Part shown: piece after piece, positions 56,515 through 64,000 of the stretch
How the letters are laid out: each line of letters begins with the position of its first letter
Numbering within the stretch: position 1 is the first letter of the stretch
Source of the DNA: Bacillus sp. FJAT-29790
GTDB lineage: Bacteria > Bacillota > Bacilli > Bacillales > Cytobacillaceae
Assembly: GCF_019039215.1 (NCBI RefSeq)
Contig: NZ_JAHNZZ010000001.1
Location: 2,106,341 to 2,170,340 of the forward strand
Reading direction: 5' to 3'
DNA: 64,000 nt
Program-made: the position numbers and the translations under genes
Notes under the pieces: generated by a model
What the model was told of the DNA's origin: nothing
Seen by the model: only the letters and a program-made list of their open reading frames with translations
The model's database searches: none

Positions 56515-56663
56515 GGTCACACCACCCTTAACTATTTACTATTTTCAAAAAAATACTTGTACTTAGAACTGTAATAATCACATGGAGATGTTTTGTCCGG
56601 CTTGTGCGGAGGGTCAAAGGTCGGACTTGAAGCAACCGACATTCACCGATTCCCTATATATAT

Positions 56664-56685
56664 ATCGCAGATTAACGGGTAGTAA
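56664..56685. repeat. fragment of the hairpin repeat seen at 38774
   Basis: ATCGCAGATTAACGGGTAGTAA matches the reverse of 38833-38854 at 21 of 22 bases, then diverges into AAGCCCTCA. The second arm of the hairpin is not present. Confidence 0.55.
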
Positions 56686-56849
56686 AGCCCTCACTTCAAG
56701 ACTTAGAGGAATCGATGAGGATAAGTAGCGGATGAAGAAAACCCCAACTGAATGAAGTTTCACTTTATGTGTCCATTCAGTTCAAGTATGCCCATGAATG
56801 GTGCTATTCAATCCTTTGCAGGAACAATTCAAAATTTATTCTACCTTCC

Positions 56850-57275
56850 TTATCCCCAGTCATTTTTTTCGTTCCATTTGATCACTTTTCCCGCATCTAT
56901 GTCATAGTAACCAAAACTTGTTAGTTCAAGGTCCCCTCCCATCTTTAAAGTAAACGTCACCTTAAACAGACTGTCTGTAAGTTTTAACGCGCTGTATTCA
57001 ACTTGTCCACCTGAAAAGGTGAAAACCCCCGAGAAGCTATCATCATAATCCCATTCGAATAACAGGACTTCTGTTTGTTTCATTGCGCTTAAAAAATAAT
57101 ATTCCTGTTTCATGATGATCTCTGATTCTTTGAAAAACCTCTTTTCCGCTAAGTATTGTTCAAGTTGAATGGTAAGCAACACAAAAGTGAGCAAGATTAA
57201 GCAAATTGTGAGTGGATACGTAAACCCTCTTTCATTACGGACCAAGTACCAAAAGCTCTGTTTATTACGGACCAT
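56850..57275 (-). CDS. comGG: competence minor pseudopilin ComGG
   Basis: 141-residue minor component of the DNA-uptake pseudopilus. I chose the ATG at 57275 (MVRNKQSFWYLVRNERGFTYPL), which has GGAGGAAGAGT just upstream and overlaps comGF by 11 bp. ERGFTYPLTICLILLTFVLL is the type IV pilin-like N-terminal helix (residues about 14-33). The C-terminal domain is poorly conserved, as usual for ComGG. Last comG gene. Confidence 0.88.
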   Translation of the reverse strand: MVRNKQSFWYLVRNERGFTYPLTICLILLTFVLLTIQLEQYLAEKRFFKESEIIMKQEYYFLSAMKQTEVLLFEWDYDDSFSGVFTFSGGQVEYSALKLTDSLFKVTFTLKMGGDLELTSFGYYDIDAGKVIKWNEKNDWG

Positions 57276-57744
57276 ACTCTTCCTCCAGCTCGATATAGGA
57301 GTATAAGGATGATGCATGTGATTGATTAAATAAATCTTTTACGGTTAGTTTTACTCCATTTTTTATCCGGAAAAATTGTAAAGAACCTACTTGCTGCAGA
57401 ACAATTTCATGTCCCTTGAAATCCACTCTTCTCCGGATATTTGTTCCGTATCTTTCATACAAGATTACCTGGCCATTTCTTCTCAATGCGATTCTCTCAT
57501 TTGATACATCCATTACCTCCGACCCACGCATTTCCTTTTTTAATTGATTCACAAAAACATGCCACTCCATTATTTGCGTTCTGGCATCGAACTGATCATT
57601 TTGAAAAAGGTATTTAAAGCTAAGGGGAAGAAACGAAACAATTAATAGAAAAATCGAAAATGCATACAGCATCTCTAACATCGTAAATCCGCTATTATTC
57701 GAAAACCTCACACTTTTTATATGCTTTTCGGAGAATATCTTCAT
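57265..57744 (-). CDS. comGF: competence minor pseudopilin ComGF
   Basis: 159-residue protein from the ATG at 57744 (MKIFSEKHIKSVRFSNNSG), with NNSGFTMLEMLYAFSIFLLI as prepilin signal and helix. GGAGG lies about 12 bases upstream, inside the end of comGE (50-bp overlap). The C-terminus carries the ComGF segment RRNGQVILYERYGTNIRRRV. The open frame reaching 57897 overlaps comGE too far to be the start. Confidence 0.9.
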   Translation of the reverse strand: MKIFSEKHIKSVRFSNNSGFTMLEMLYAFSIFLLIVSFLPLSFKYLFQNDQFDARTQIMEWHVFVNQLKKEMRGSEVMDVSNERIALRRNGQVILYERYGTNIRRRVDFKGHEIVLQQVGSLQFFRIKNGVKLTVKDLFNQSHASSLYSYIELEEEYGP

Positions 57745-58030
57745 ACTTAACGCAAACCTCCATAAGGGCGTACCCATCATGTGTTTCCTGAACGATTTCA
57801 TACACCGTTCGATCAATGATGAGCGATTTATTAACAGGTCTAGTCCCCTCCATCTTTGCTTCCTGCAAAATTTCATATAATGCTTGCGTACCTGCAAAAT
57901 CCCGGCGCAATTGAACCGATTGGTTAACTACATTGATGATCAACGGAAAAATGACACCCGCGATTATTAACCACGCGGATAAGCTTAATAGCACTTCTGC
58001 CAAGAAAAAACCATTATTCTTTCGCCACAT
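57695..58030 (-). CDS. comGE: competence minor pseudopilin ComGE
   Basis: 111-residue pseudopilin-like protein. NNGFFLAEVLLSLSAWLIIA near the N-terminus is a prepilin-type signal with G-F at the processing site and a conserved Glu at position +5. Overlaps comGD by 17 bp. The rest is short and weakly conserved, as in the family. Assignment rests on order within comG plus the signal. Confidence 0.88.
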   Translation of the reverse strand: MWRKNNGFFLAEVLLSLSAWLIIAGVIFPLIINVVNQSVQLRRDFAGTQALYEILQEAKMEGTRPVNKSLIIDRTVYEIVQETHDGYALMEVCVKYEDILRKAYKKCEVFE

Positions 58031-58457
58031 AAAATCTTCCCATTCCGATTAAAAATGTAAACCGGTACTTTTCCTTCCCAGCATTAATATAGAATGAACC
58101 AAATTGATTAACAGTCCCATTGGGCGTAAAATGGAAAAATATTTTCATTGATCCCTTCTCAACGGTAAACAGGTCAGGATATTCCCTCCTAATTATGCCA
58201 TCCCCGCTATCGAAATTTGTTCTTATATAATACATCTTCTTTTCTGGAACAATATTTACATTCACTTCTGATTGATGGGAAATGGCGTAGCTTTGAGCAA
58301 AATACAGATCTGACTTTAACTGTGTAAAAAACAGTTGTTTTTCAAGAAATAAAAACTGGGGTTTTATCAGAATACCTGAGATCGAGGCAATGATGAGGAA
58401 AACACTCAAGACAAACAGAGATTCCAATAATGTAAATCCGCCTTCTGAGCTTTTCAT
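58014..58457 (-). CDS. comGD: competence minor pseudopilin ComGD
   Basis: 147-residue GspH-like pseudopilin. EGGFTLLESLFVLSVFLIIA holds the ComC (prepilin peptidase) cleavage site G-F and Glu+5. Its ATG overlaps the comGC stop codon by one base. The C-terminal domain has the beta-rich pattern of GspH proteins (IVPEKKMYYIRTNF, FGSFYINAGKEKYRF). Confidence 0.9.
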   Translation of the reverse strand: MKSSEGGFTLLESLFVLSVFLIIASISGILIKPQFLFLEKQLFFTQLKSDLYFAQSYAISHQSEVNVNIVPEKKMYYIRTNFDSGDGIIRREYPDLFTVEKGSMKIFFHFTPNGTVNQFGSFYINAGKEKYRFTFLIGMGRFYVAKE

Positions 58458-58789
58458 TAAGATGTAGGTTCCTTTGCAGATGTAACTTTTCCTTCAGCTG
58501 AAATGGAAATTTTATCTCCATTAGGACAAGAAGTTTCATCCTCGTTAAGGTACTCTTCCCTAACTAGCTCATCCACATCTGCCGGCGGCTTTCTCTTGTC
58601 TATTTCATACGCCTGAGCCTGAGCTTGCACCATTTTCACAAAAGCCTCACAGCCCTTACTGTTTATTTTTGAATTATGCTTCGTAATATTCGGAATCGTG
58701 ATGATTAACAGTACAGAGATAACGAGCAATACGATCATCATCTCAATTAGCGTGAAGCCATTTTCACTTTTTAACAACTTTAATTTCAT
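58457..58789 (-). CDS. comGC: competence major pseudopilin ComGC
   Basis: 110-residue main subunit of the transformation pseudopilus. SENGFTLIEMMIVLLVISVL is a class prepilin signal, cleaved before Phe. Cys49 or thereabouts (SKGCEAFVKM) and a second Cys near 88 (ETSCPNGD) could form the disulfide known in ComGC. Starts 2 bp after the comGB stop. Confidence 0.95.
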   Translation of the reverse strand: MKLKLLKSENGFTLIEMMIVLLVISVLLIITIPNITKHNSKINSKGCEAFVKMVQAQAQAYEIDKRKPPADVDELVREEYLNEDETSCPNGDKISISAEGKVTSAKEPTS

Positions 58790-58791
58790 TT

Positions 58792-59823
58792 TTAAATCCC
58801 CTCCAGTAGATGAAACATTGGTAATAATACGGCTAAATACATCGAAACAATCAAAAAACCGATGAGCAAATACAAACAGGGCTGAATGGTTTTCAGCAAC
58901 TTTTCTGTCCTTTCTTCGAGAAGATTTAAGCAGTGCCTGCTGAAGAAGAATAACTCTTGATCGAGCTTTCCATTCTTCTGCCCATGTCTAATGATGTGCA
59001 AAAGCTCTGTTTCAAAAAATGGATAATTTAGCAATATATCCTCTAGCCTCTCCCCCTTTCGTAAGCTAATTTTCATTTCTTTGCCTAGCTCCTTATAAAG
59101 TGGCTGCTGATCATTTTTTTCAAACAAACTAAGCGCTTCATGGACGGACAAACCACTAGCCAATAAATAACTAATTTGGACAGAGAAATAATGAGTGTAG
59201 TACAGCTTAAAAAAATAGCCGATAATCGGAATTGAAACGAGTATTTTTTTTTGTTTGATTTGAGTGTAGTTTCGAAATTTCAAAAAATAGTAGCAAAGAA
59301 AAACGAAGAAGAATAGGCACGCACCTGTGATGAGGAACGGTAGGATGTCCCCGAAGAAATAGATGACTTTCGTGAAGAAATTCGGCTTCAGCTTCATTGA
59401 GAGAAATAAAGACGAGAATCTCGGCAATATCACATTCTCGACAAAGATAAACAATACGGCAGTAATAAAGATTAATAATAAGGGATATGCAAGTAATTTC
59501 TTAAGCTGTTCAAAGTCTTTGTCCCTTTTCAGCATCATCTCGCTTCCATCTTTGAAAGCACTCGCAAGCCCCCCATGCTGCTCCGCAAAATATACATAGC
59601 CAATCAAATTTGGATTGAATTTCAAATTTGCTAAAATCTGATAAAACGGATAACCTTCCCTTAAATCGGCGAGGGACTTTGCGACCTCCACTTTTTTATT
59701 TTCGGGAAGCTGGAATAGTAAAGATTCAAGGGCCTCCGATAGCGGATATCCCCGTGTTAGAAGTTCGCCTGTTCTTTTTAAAAAATGACTCTGTTCTTGG
59801 AGGCTCCATTTACACTTTTTCAT
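58792..59823 (-). CDS. comGB: competence type II secretion-like membrane protein ComGB
   Basis: 343-residue GspF/PilC-type inner-membrane platform protein for pseudopilus assembly. From the ATG at 59823 (MKKCKWSLQEQSHFLKRTG) it has two GspF domains (about 10-130 and 215-335) and three membrane helices (about 125, 180, 320). YYTHYFSVQISYLLASGLSV is typical of the second domain. Start overlaps the comGA end by 14 bp. Confidence 0.93.
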   Translation of the reverse strand: MKKCKWSLQEQSHFLKRTGELLTRGYPLSEALESLLFQLPENKKVEVAKSLADLREGYPFYQILANLKFNPNLIGYVYFAEQHGGLASAFKDGSEMMLKRDKDFEQLKKLLAYPLLLIFITAVLFIFVENVILPRFSSLFLSMKLKPNFFTKVIYFFGDILPFLITGACLFFFVFLCYYFLKFRNYTQIKQKKILVSIPIIGYFFKLYYTHYFSVQISYLLASGLSVHEALSLFEKNDQQPLYKELGKEMKISLRKGERLEDILLNYPFFETELLHIIRHGQKNGKLDQELFFFSRHCLNLLEERTEKLLKTIQPCLYLLIGFLIVSMYLAVLLPMFHLLEGI

Positions 59824-60880
59824 TATCAAGTACCCACCGGTCATACTCAGTTTCTTTAATATAGCCAAGTGCAATTCCCTTCTTAATGACTTCCTTTATT
59901 CTCGGATACATGATTGCTTCTTCTTCCCCTCTCGCCACTCTCAATGCTGCATTTAATGCCCTGCCATTCAATAGTTCAAAAATACTGGCCCTTTTCCACC
60001 TCCCATAACAATAACAAAAAGGTGAACATTCCCCTTGGCAATATGGACAGGTCAGTTCTACAAGCCTTTGCGCAGTTACAGCAACAAGCGTCTGTTCAAT
60101 TTCAACCCAGTTAACGCCGAATTCGTTCAATCTGTAGATCGCGCCTTTTGCATCACGCGTATGCATGGTCGATAAAACTAAATGGCCTGTAAGTGCGGCA
60201 CGTACGGCAATCTTTGCTGTTTCTGCATCCCTTATCTCTCCGACCATAATAATATCGGGATCATGCCTTAAAATCGCTTTTAGACCTGTTGAATAAGAAA
60301 CGCCTGCTTTTTCATTTACTTGAACTTGGAGTACCATGTCGTGTTCTTTTTCGATGGGATCTTCGAGTGTGATGACATTGCGGCTGAACATGTGGGAGGT
60401 TTCATTTAAAAGTGAATAAAGAGTTGTAGTTTTCCCCGATCCAGTAGGACCAGTAAAAATAATTAATCCATGGGCATGTTTTAATAAAGCAAGCATTTTT
60501 CGAGTCATGGCTGGAAATAAGGAAATTTGAAAGAAAGGAATTTGTTCCTGCTGAGGGAGGATTCTGATGACAAGGCTCTCATTATGACTGGAAGGAAGGG
60601 TTGAAAACCGAAGTCCAATCATCTGCCCATCAATCAAATGGGAGTATGCACCGCTTTGCGGCCGTCTTTTTTCTCCTATGTCCATTGAAGCAGTGAATTT
60701 AAAATGGGAAATGAGTCTATCACATTCTTCTTTTGGGAGGGAATGCCTTGGAAGTAATTTGTTCGCGAGGCGCAATTGAATGAGTGTGTCTCTTCTGCGG
60801 GGGACAATATGAATGTCTGAAGCATGGTTTCTAACTGCATCTTTGATAATTCGTTCGGCTAACTTTTCGATTGTGTTCAA
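59810..60880 (-). CDS. comGA: competence traffic ATPase ComGA
   Basis: 356-residue GspE/PilB-type ATPase that powers pseudopilus assembly for DNA uptake; also known to inhibit growth in competent B. subtilis cells. Walker A GPTGSGKTTTLYSLL near 138, Asp box ITLEDPIE, Walker B ILRHDPDIIMVGEIRD near 210 and the His box ALTGHLVLSTMHT. A Cys-rich insertion (CPYCQGECSPFCYC) may bind zinc. Start is a TTG with GGTGGTGTG upstream. First gene of the seven-gene comG operon. Confidence 0.94.
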   Translation of the reverse strand: MNTIEKLAERIIKDAVRNHASDIHIVPRRRDTLIQLRLANKLLPRHSLPKEECDRLISHFKFTASMDIGEKRRPQSGAYSHLIDGQMIGLRFSTLPSSHNESLVIRILPQQEQIPFFQISLFPAMTRKMLALLKHAHGLIIFTGPTGSGKTTTLYSLLNETSHMFSRNVITLEDPIEKEHDMVLQVQVNEKAGVSYSTGLKAILRHDPDIIMVGEIRDAETAKIAVRAALTGHLVLSTMHTRDAKGAIYRLNEFGVNWVEIEQTLVAVTAQRLVELTCPYCQGECSPFCYCYGRWKRASIFELLNGRALNAALRVARGEEEAIMYPRIKEVIKKGIALGYIKETEYDRWVLDNEKV

Positions 60881-60928
60881 CTGAACATCACACCACCTTT
60901 TATTGGAATATATTAATTATTCGACTTT

Positions 60929-60957
60929 ATTTTATAATCTCCTTCTTTTTTTGACAA
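60929..60957 (-). promoter_or_regulatory. candidate sigma-A promoter of comG
   Basis: Minus strand TTGTCA (60952-60957) -N17- TAAAAT (60929-60934), about 45 bp upstream of the comGA start. ComK control is expected from B. subtilis, but I found no perfect AAAA-N5-TTTT box; the upstream AAAATTGAATGCGAAAAATTTG stretch is only a weak candidate. Confidence 0.5.
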
Positions 60958-61038
60958 ATTTTTCGCATTCAATTTTCACAAAATAAATAGAGGCAGTTTT
61001 CCCCAGTTCCTTTAGTATTTGTGTCTATTGTCCCGAAA

Positions 61039-61054
61039 AAAATGTGAACATTTT
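61039..61054. promoter_or_regulatory. 16-bp palindrome in the comGA-61132 divergent region
   Basis: AAAATGT-GA-ACATTTT, 78 bp upstream of the regulator at 61132. A possible operator for that regulator or a site in comG control; unproven. Confidence 0.4.
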
Positions 61055-61131
61055 ATAAACTTATGGTGAATATAGTGTTAACCCACTACACCTGTACTAT
61101 AATGAAGTCATTATCCGGTCTGAGGTGAGCA

Positions 61132-61836
61132 TTGGTGGAACAAACATTAAAAATTACAAATGTTTTATCTGATCCAACACGCTATTATATTTATCAATTC
61201 ATCACGAAGATACATAAAGAAGTAACTGTACAGGAAATTGCCGAAAAGTTTAATATCCATCCAAACGTTGCAAGACTTCATCTATCGAAGCTTGAAGATG
61301 TAAGCATGCTTGTCTCTTCGACACAGAAAACAGGAAAAGGCGGCAGGCCAAGCAGGCTTTATCGCTTATCAGAAGACGTCATTCAGCTTCATTTCCCGTA
61401 TCGGGACTATCAGCTCCTTTCCAAGATTGCGATGCAGACAATGCTTTCTTTAGGTGAGGCAGGCAAGCAGGCATTATATGAAACAGGAAAGAAATTTGGT
61501 CAGGAATTAATCGAACAAGAACTAAACCGCTTTTCCCAAAATGATGAAACCCTTTCTTTCGATCAAAAATTAAATATCATTAAAACAGCAGCAACGATGT
61601 CCGGTTTTTACCCCGAATTCGAAGCAAATCAGGAAAAGACCAAAATTTACTTCCAAATTTTTAACTGCCCGTTCAAAGAAGTGGCACTAGATCATACTGA
61701 ATCTGTTTGTAACATGCACTTCGAATATCTAAAAGGAATGTTTGAAGCCGTTTTTAATTCGATCGAGTTAGAGGAAAAGGAGAACATGATCAGCGGCTGC
61801 GAATCTTGTTCTTATCAGGCTCTCGTCACAATTTAG
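61132..61836 (+). CDS. winged-helix regulator with a four-cysteine C-terminal domain
   Basis: 234-residue ArsR/DeoR-like regulator (COG2345 type). The N-terminal winged helix (about 8-80) contains EIAEKFNIHPNVARLHLSKLE and GRPSRLY. The C-terminal half ends with NCPFKEVA, VCNMHFEYL and GCESC, giving Cys179, Cys193, Cys223 and Cys226 (C-X13-C-X29-C-X2-C). Such cysteine sets hold an iron-sulfur cluster in SufR and NsrR-like proteins, so redox or Fe-S sensing is plausible. The TTG start at 61132 follows TGAGGTGA. Divergent from comGA, with no obvious operon partner. Confidence 0.85.
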   Translation: MVEQTLKITNVLSDPTRYYIYQFITKIHKEVTVQEIAEKFNIHPNVARLHLSKLEDVSMLVSSTQKTGKGGRPSRLYRLSEDVIQLHFPYRDYQLLSKIAMQTMLSLGEAGKQALYETGKKFGQELIEQELNRFSQNDETLSFDQKLNIIKTAATMSGFYPEFEANQEKTKIYFQIFNCPFKEVALDHTESVCNMHFEYLKGMFEAVFNSIELEEKENMISGCESCSYQALVTI

Positions 61837-61994
61837 CCATAAAGTGAAACTTACACGTACCAACAAGTTGCTCGTTCGTACAATTGGCGGGAATTTCGCT
61901 GTCCATTAATCAAATATAAAGAGTGTTTACTTTTAAGCTACATTTAACTTATAATATGTAATGATGTACTGTCATGGCAAAAGGAGGGATACAT

Positions 61995-62240
61995 ATGGAT
62001 CGTATGTACAGAGTGTTAGGATTTTGGACGGGAATTTTCGCTGTCATGTTCTATTTAGGCGATATGTATACCACGTCATTAATCTTCTTCGGCCAAACAG
62101 GATTTTTCCTGCTTTTAAGCTACTTAAAGCTTACCGAACGGATGTATATGTATGTTTTTGCAGCTTATTTAACCGTGTTTTTCGTAGGCTTTACCTACTG
62201 GTCAACATTTATGATGACTCCAGGGGCTGGCGGGCACTAA
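61995..62240 (+). CDS. yqgY: DUF2626 family membrane protein (YqgY)
   Basis: 81-residue protein with three hydrophobic segments (about 8-25, 30-46 and 52-72) starting MDRMYRVLGFWTGIFAVMF. ATG at 61995 has AAAGGAGG seven bases upstream. Matches small YqgY proteins of Bacillus; function unknown. A strong terminator ends the unit at 62255. Confidence 0.85.
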   Translation: MDRMYRVLGFWTGIFAVMFYLGDMYTTSLIFFGQTGFFLLLSYLKLTERMYMYVFAAYLTVFFVGFTYWSTFMMTPGAGGH

Positions 62241-62254
62241 TAAGCTACTTAATA

Positions 62255-62285
62255 AAAAAGCGATGGGACCCCATCGCTTTTTTAT
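62255..62285 (+). terminator. yqgY terminator
   Basis: AAAAAAGCGATGGG-ACC-CCATCGCTTTTTTA; its T tract runs straight into the target duplication of element A4. Confidence 0.92.
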
Positions 62286-62288
62286 TAT

Positions 62289-62516
62289 GGCTCTTTTCGC
62301 ATATATTGTTGTTTTTAGCCTTCAAAGTTTGCCCGTTGATTTCCGCTGCGGGCACTTGCTTCCGCGGGGAGGGACGGGAGCCTCCTCGGCGTTACCGCCT
62401 GTGGGATCTCCCGTTTCCCTCTATTTCCCGCAGGAGTCAAGTGCCCTCCGCTCCAATCAACTCAGATTGTTATATAAAATCATACTAAAAAAGCAACAAA
62501 GTTTACGAAAACAACC
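62289..62516. mobile_element. family A MITE-like element, copy A4
   Basis: 228 bp with ends GGCTCTTTTCGCATATATTG and ...GTTTACGAAAACAACC, flanked by a perfect 8-bp direct repeat TTTATTAT at 62281-62288 and 62517-62524. The right duplicate overlaps the stop codon of the neighbouring methyltransferase gene, so the insertion was at the exact 3' end of two convergent genes. It lacks the segment GAATTTACATCC...TTTTCGAGG found in A1 and A2. Confidence 0.88.
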
Positions 62517-62520
62517 TTTA

Positions 62521-63588
62521 TTATTTCTCCATCCCCTTTTTCTGCAGAATCACATGAAATGCAGAGCTCATCCCAGATGGCATGATCAGACTGCGAATCG
62601 CCCGGTTTCTTTTGCTTATTTCCGAAAATGGATTAGGATCATAATTCTCCTGTAAATCCTCTAAAATGCCAGTATGAAGTAAAAATTCATCTTGGCGCCA
62701 TTTTTTGATAAACTGTAATCCTTTTTCGTTACCTAGACGGATCAATGAATCGAAATGAACGTGACTTGTAATATCCATTTCTCCGGGATGCTCTAAGATA
62801 TTGTTGATTTGCTGATGTTTATAATACCCTCTTAAGCTTCCATCCCTTCTCCCTGGCTCTAGCCACTCTTTATTGGAGTAACCGTAATCGACAGTCAGCA
62901 CCAGTCCCCTTTCTAGCACTTTTGCAATTTCAGAGATCATATTCTCCATCTGCAATGGAATTTCGATTCTTTGGTTCTCTTCTAATGTCAATCCACTCGC
63001 TTCTAAAAATGACCGTATCCGATCATTCCCCAATGGTACCGTCGTTTCCGCCAGTTGATCACTTTTTATGGTTACCAAAACCTCCATTAAACGACCGTCA
63101 TGTTTTTCAATCACATGAACTGGAAAAGCATCGAACAGCTCATTTGAAAAAATTAAACCATGAAACGAGGATATTACCTCAAGACTTGCTATTTGCTTGA
63201 CTCTTTCATTAAAAATAATTTGTTCCTGCTGCAATTTCCGATGATACGGACTTTCTTCCAAAATATAATAATGGATTGGGTCTGTTGAAAGGGTATTCCA
63301 TTCTTCAATAAAGGCTTTAGCAAATCGCCCTGTCCCTGCCCCGATTTCACATATAGCCGAAGGAAGATCATATTCGCGAACTTGTTTATAAAACCAGTTC
63401 GCAAGCGACCGTCCGTAAATATCTGAAATATTGCTAGAAGTTATAAAATCCCCTTCTCGTCCAATTTTATTTTTTTCTTTCATGTAATATCCATATTGCG
63501 GATGATAAAGGGCCTGTTCAATATATTCCTCGTATGTAATCCTTTGCAGGGGTTTTTTCAATATATAATCTTTGAGATAATTAATCAT
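62521..63588 (-). CDS. MidA/NDUFAF7-type SAM-dependent methyltransferase
   Basis: 355-residue class I methyltransferase of the COG1565 family. Motifs: an N-terminal TYEEYIEQALYHPQYGYY, DFITSSNISDIYGRSLANW, the SAM motif CEIGAGTGRFAKAF near 80 and a conserved FSNELFDAFPVHV near 150. Mitochondrial relatives methylate a complex I arginine; the bacterial substrate is unknown. Its stop codon coincides with the target duplication of A4. Transcribed alone from near 63600. Confidence 0.88.
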   Translation of the reverse strand: MINYLKDYILKKPLQRITYEEYIEQALYHPQYGYYMKEKNKIGREGDFITSSNISDIYGRSLANWFYKQVREYDLPSAICEIGAGTGRFAKAFIEEWNTLSTDPIHYYILEESPYHRKLQQEQIIFNERVKQIASLEVISSFHGLIFSNELFDAFPVHVIEKHDGRLMEVLVTIKSDQLAETTVPLGNDRIRSFLEASGLTLEENQRIEIPLQMENMISEIAKVLERGLVLTVDYGYSNKEWLEPGRRDGSLRGYYKHQQINNILEHPGEMDITSHVHFDSLIRLGNEKGLQFIKKWRQDEFLLHTGILEDLQENYDPNPFSEISKRNRAIRSLIMPSGMSSAFHVILQKKGMEK

Positions 63589-63698
63589 AAATGCTCCTTT
63601 TGTTTGTTTTCATTATTGACACAGTGTTAACTTTATTATATTGTAATATTAGTAGCTTAACTATATCCCCTCCCATTATTTGAATAGAACATCCCCCA

Positions 63699-63732
63699 GA
63701 AAAGCCCTTCTCATATGAGAAGGGCTTTTCTA
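63699..63732. terminator. bidirectional terminator in the terminal gap
   Basis: AGAAAAGCCCTTCTCATATGAGAAGGGCTTTTCT, a nearly perfect 34-bp palindrome. Which gene it serves lies outside the window. Confidence 0.85.
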
Positions 63733-63767
63733 TTTACTAGAGGAACCGAATCTTTGAAGTTAGATAA

Positions 63768-63974
63768 CTGTCTAGCTCCACAAGGAACGCTACGGAAGCA
63801 TAAGCATCGCACGACTAAAAGCGATAGCTTTTAGGAGGAGCGCCCAGCGACTATTAGACTTCCCTCTCCTCCTTACGATAAGTCAACATCGAATCGCTTC
63901 GCTCTTCGTGTTTTCCTTTATCTCATCCGGAGCGGTCCAGTCCATACGTCGCTATCCGGGCGCTTCCGCTTTTC
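63768..63974. repeat. family D interspersed repeat, divergent copy D2
   Basis: Begins CTGTCTAGCTCCA and ends GGGCGCTTCCGCTTTT, matching the ends of D1 in the opposite orientation, but the middle (about 180 bp) is different and includes AAAAGCGATAGCTTTTAGG. It fills most of 63768-64000; no gene is seen after it. Confidence 0.65.
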
Positions 63975-64000
63975 TATTTAAAAACCATTTAAAAAGGGAT

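Noticed and set aside
60881-61131. ComK binding boxes upstream of comGA
   Set aside because: No AAAA-N5-TTTT pair with proper phasing could be found; only weak A/T-rich fits.
61961-62655. Open frames spanning yqgY and element A4 (175 and 130 codons)
   Set aside because: They run through the MITE and the terminator in frames without homology.
1-64000. tRNA, rRNA, prophage or complete IS transposase genes
   Set aside because: None recognised on either strand.

Overview
This window is a chromosomal segment of a low-GC, endospore-forming member of the Bacillaceae. Direct signs are spo0A, spoIVB and the eight-gene spoIIIA operon, a competence (comG) pseudopilus operon, and gene order closely matching the Bacillus subtilis segment from bkd to comG. 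The species cannot be fixed from sequence alone; it is not B. subtilis, because several B. subtilis neighbours are absent and a B12-dependent ribonucleotide reductase and an opuA-type betaine transporter are present. No rRNA, tRNA, CRISPR array, prophage or complete insertion sequence was seen.

Layout. 1-7783: branched-chain keto acid degradation operon (ptb-bcd-buk-lpdV-bkdAA, cut by the window edge), with a near-ideal sigma-54 promoter and the enhancer-binding activator bkdR upstream. 8201-10609: yqzF, a GDPD phosphodiesterase, yycC and a frameshifted DUF3231 gene. 10885-23713: spo0A, spoIVB, recN, argR, tlyA, dxs, ispA, xseB, xseA, folD, nusB, all on the minus strand and mixing isoprenoid precursors, DNA repair, arginine control and sporulation. 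24064-26665: yqhY and accCB (fatty acid synthesis). 27011-32246: spoIIIAH to spoIIIAA behind a sigma-E promoter; two of these genes appear to start at CTG and ATT. 32449-36692: alkaline phosphatase, SIMPL-domain protein, a 6S-like RNA, efp and a Xaa-Pro peptidase. 36911-40247: yqhR, yqhQ, yqhP and a patatin-like protein. 40532-47262: nrdJ with paired NrdR boxes, a GbsR-type regulator and opuA(AA-AB-AC). 47340-53204: lipM, a rhodanese, the glycine cleavage genes gcvPB-gcvPA-gcvT and their tandem glycine riboswitch. 53581-56514: SNF2 helicase yqhH, yqhG and yqzE. 56850-60880: comGA-comGG. 61132-63588: a four-cysteine winged-helix regulator, yqgY and a MidA-type methyltransferase.

The most unusual content is in the gaps between genes. 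At least four families of short interspersed repeats occupy them. Family A (123-287 bp, ends GGCT...AGCC) shows exact or near-exact 8-bp target duplications at three sites and looks like a set of non-autonomous MITEs that decay by deletion between short direct repeats. Family B (about 210 bp, ends GGC...GCC) also carries a near-exact 8-bp duplication. Families C and D are multi-hairpin repeats without a visible target duplication. These elements often abut stop codons, terminators or ribosome binding sites. I did not find an entirely new multi-gene system; the repeat families, the non-canonical spoIIIA starts and the 6S-like RNA are the points most worth checking.
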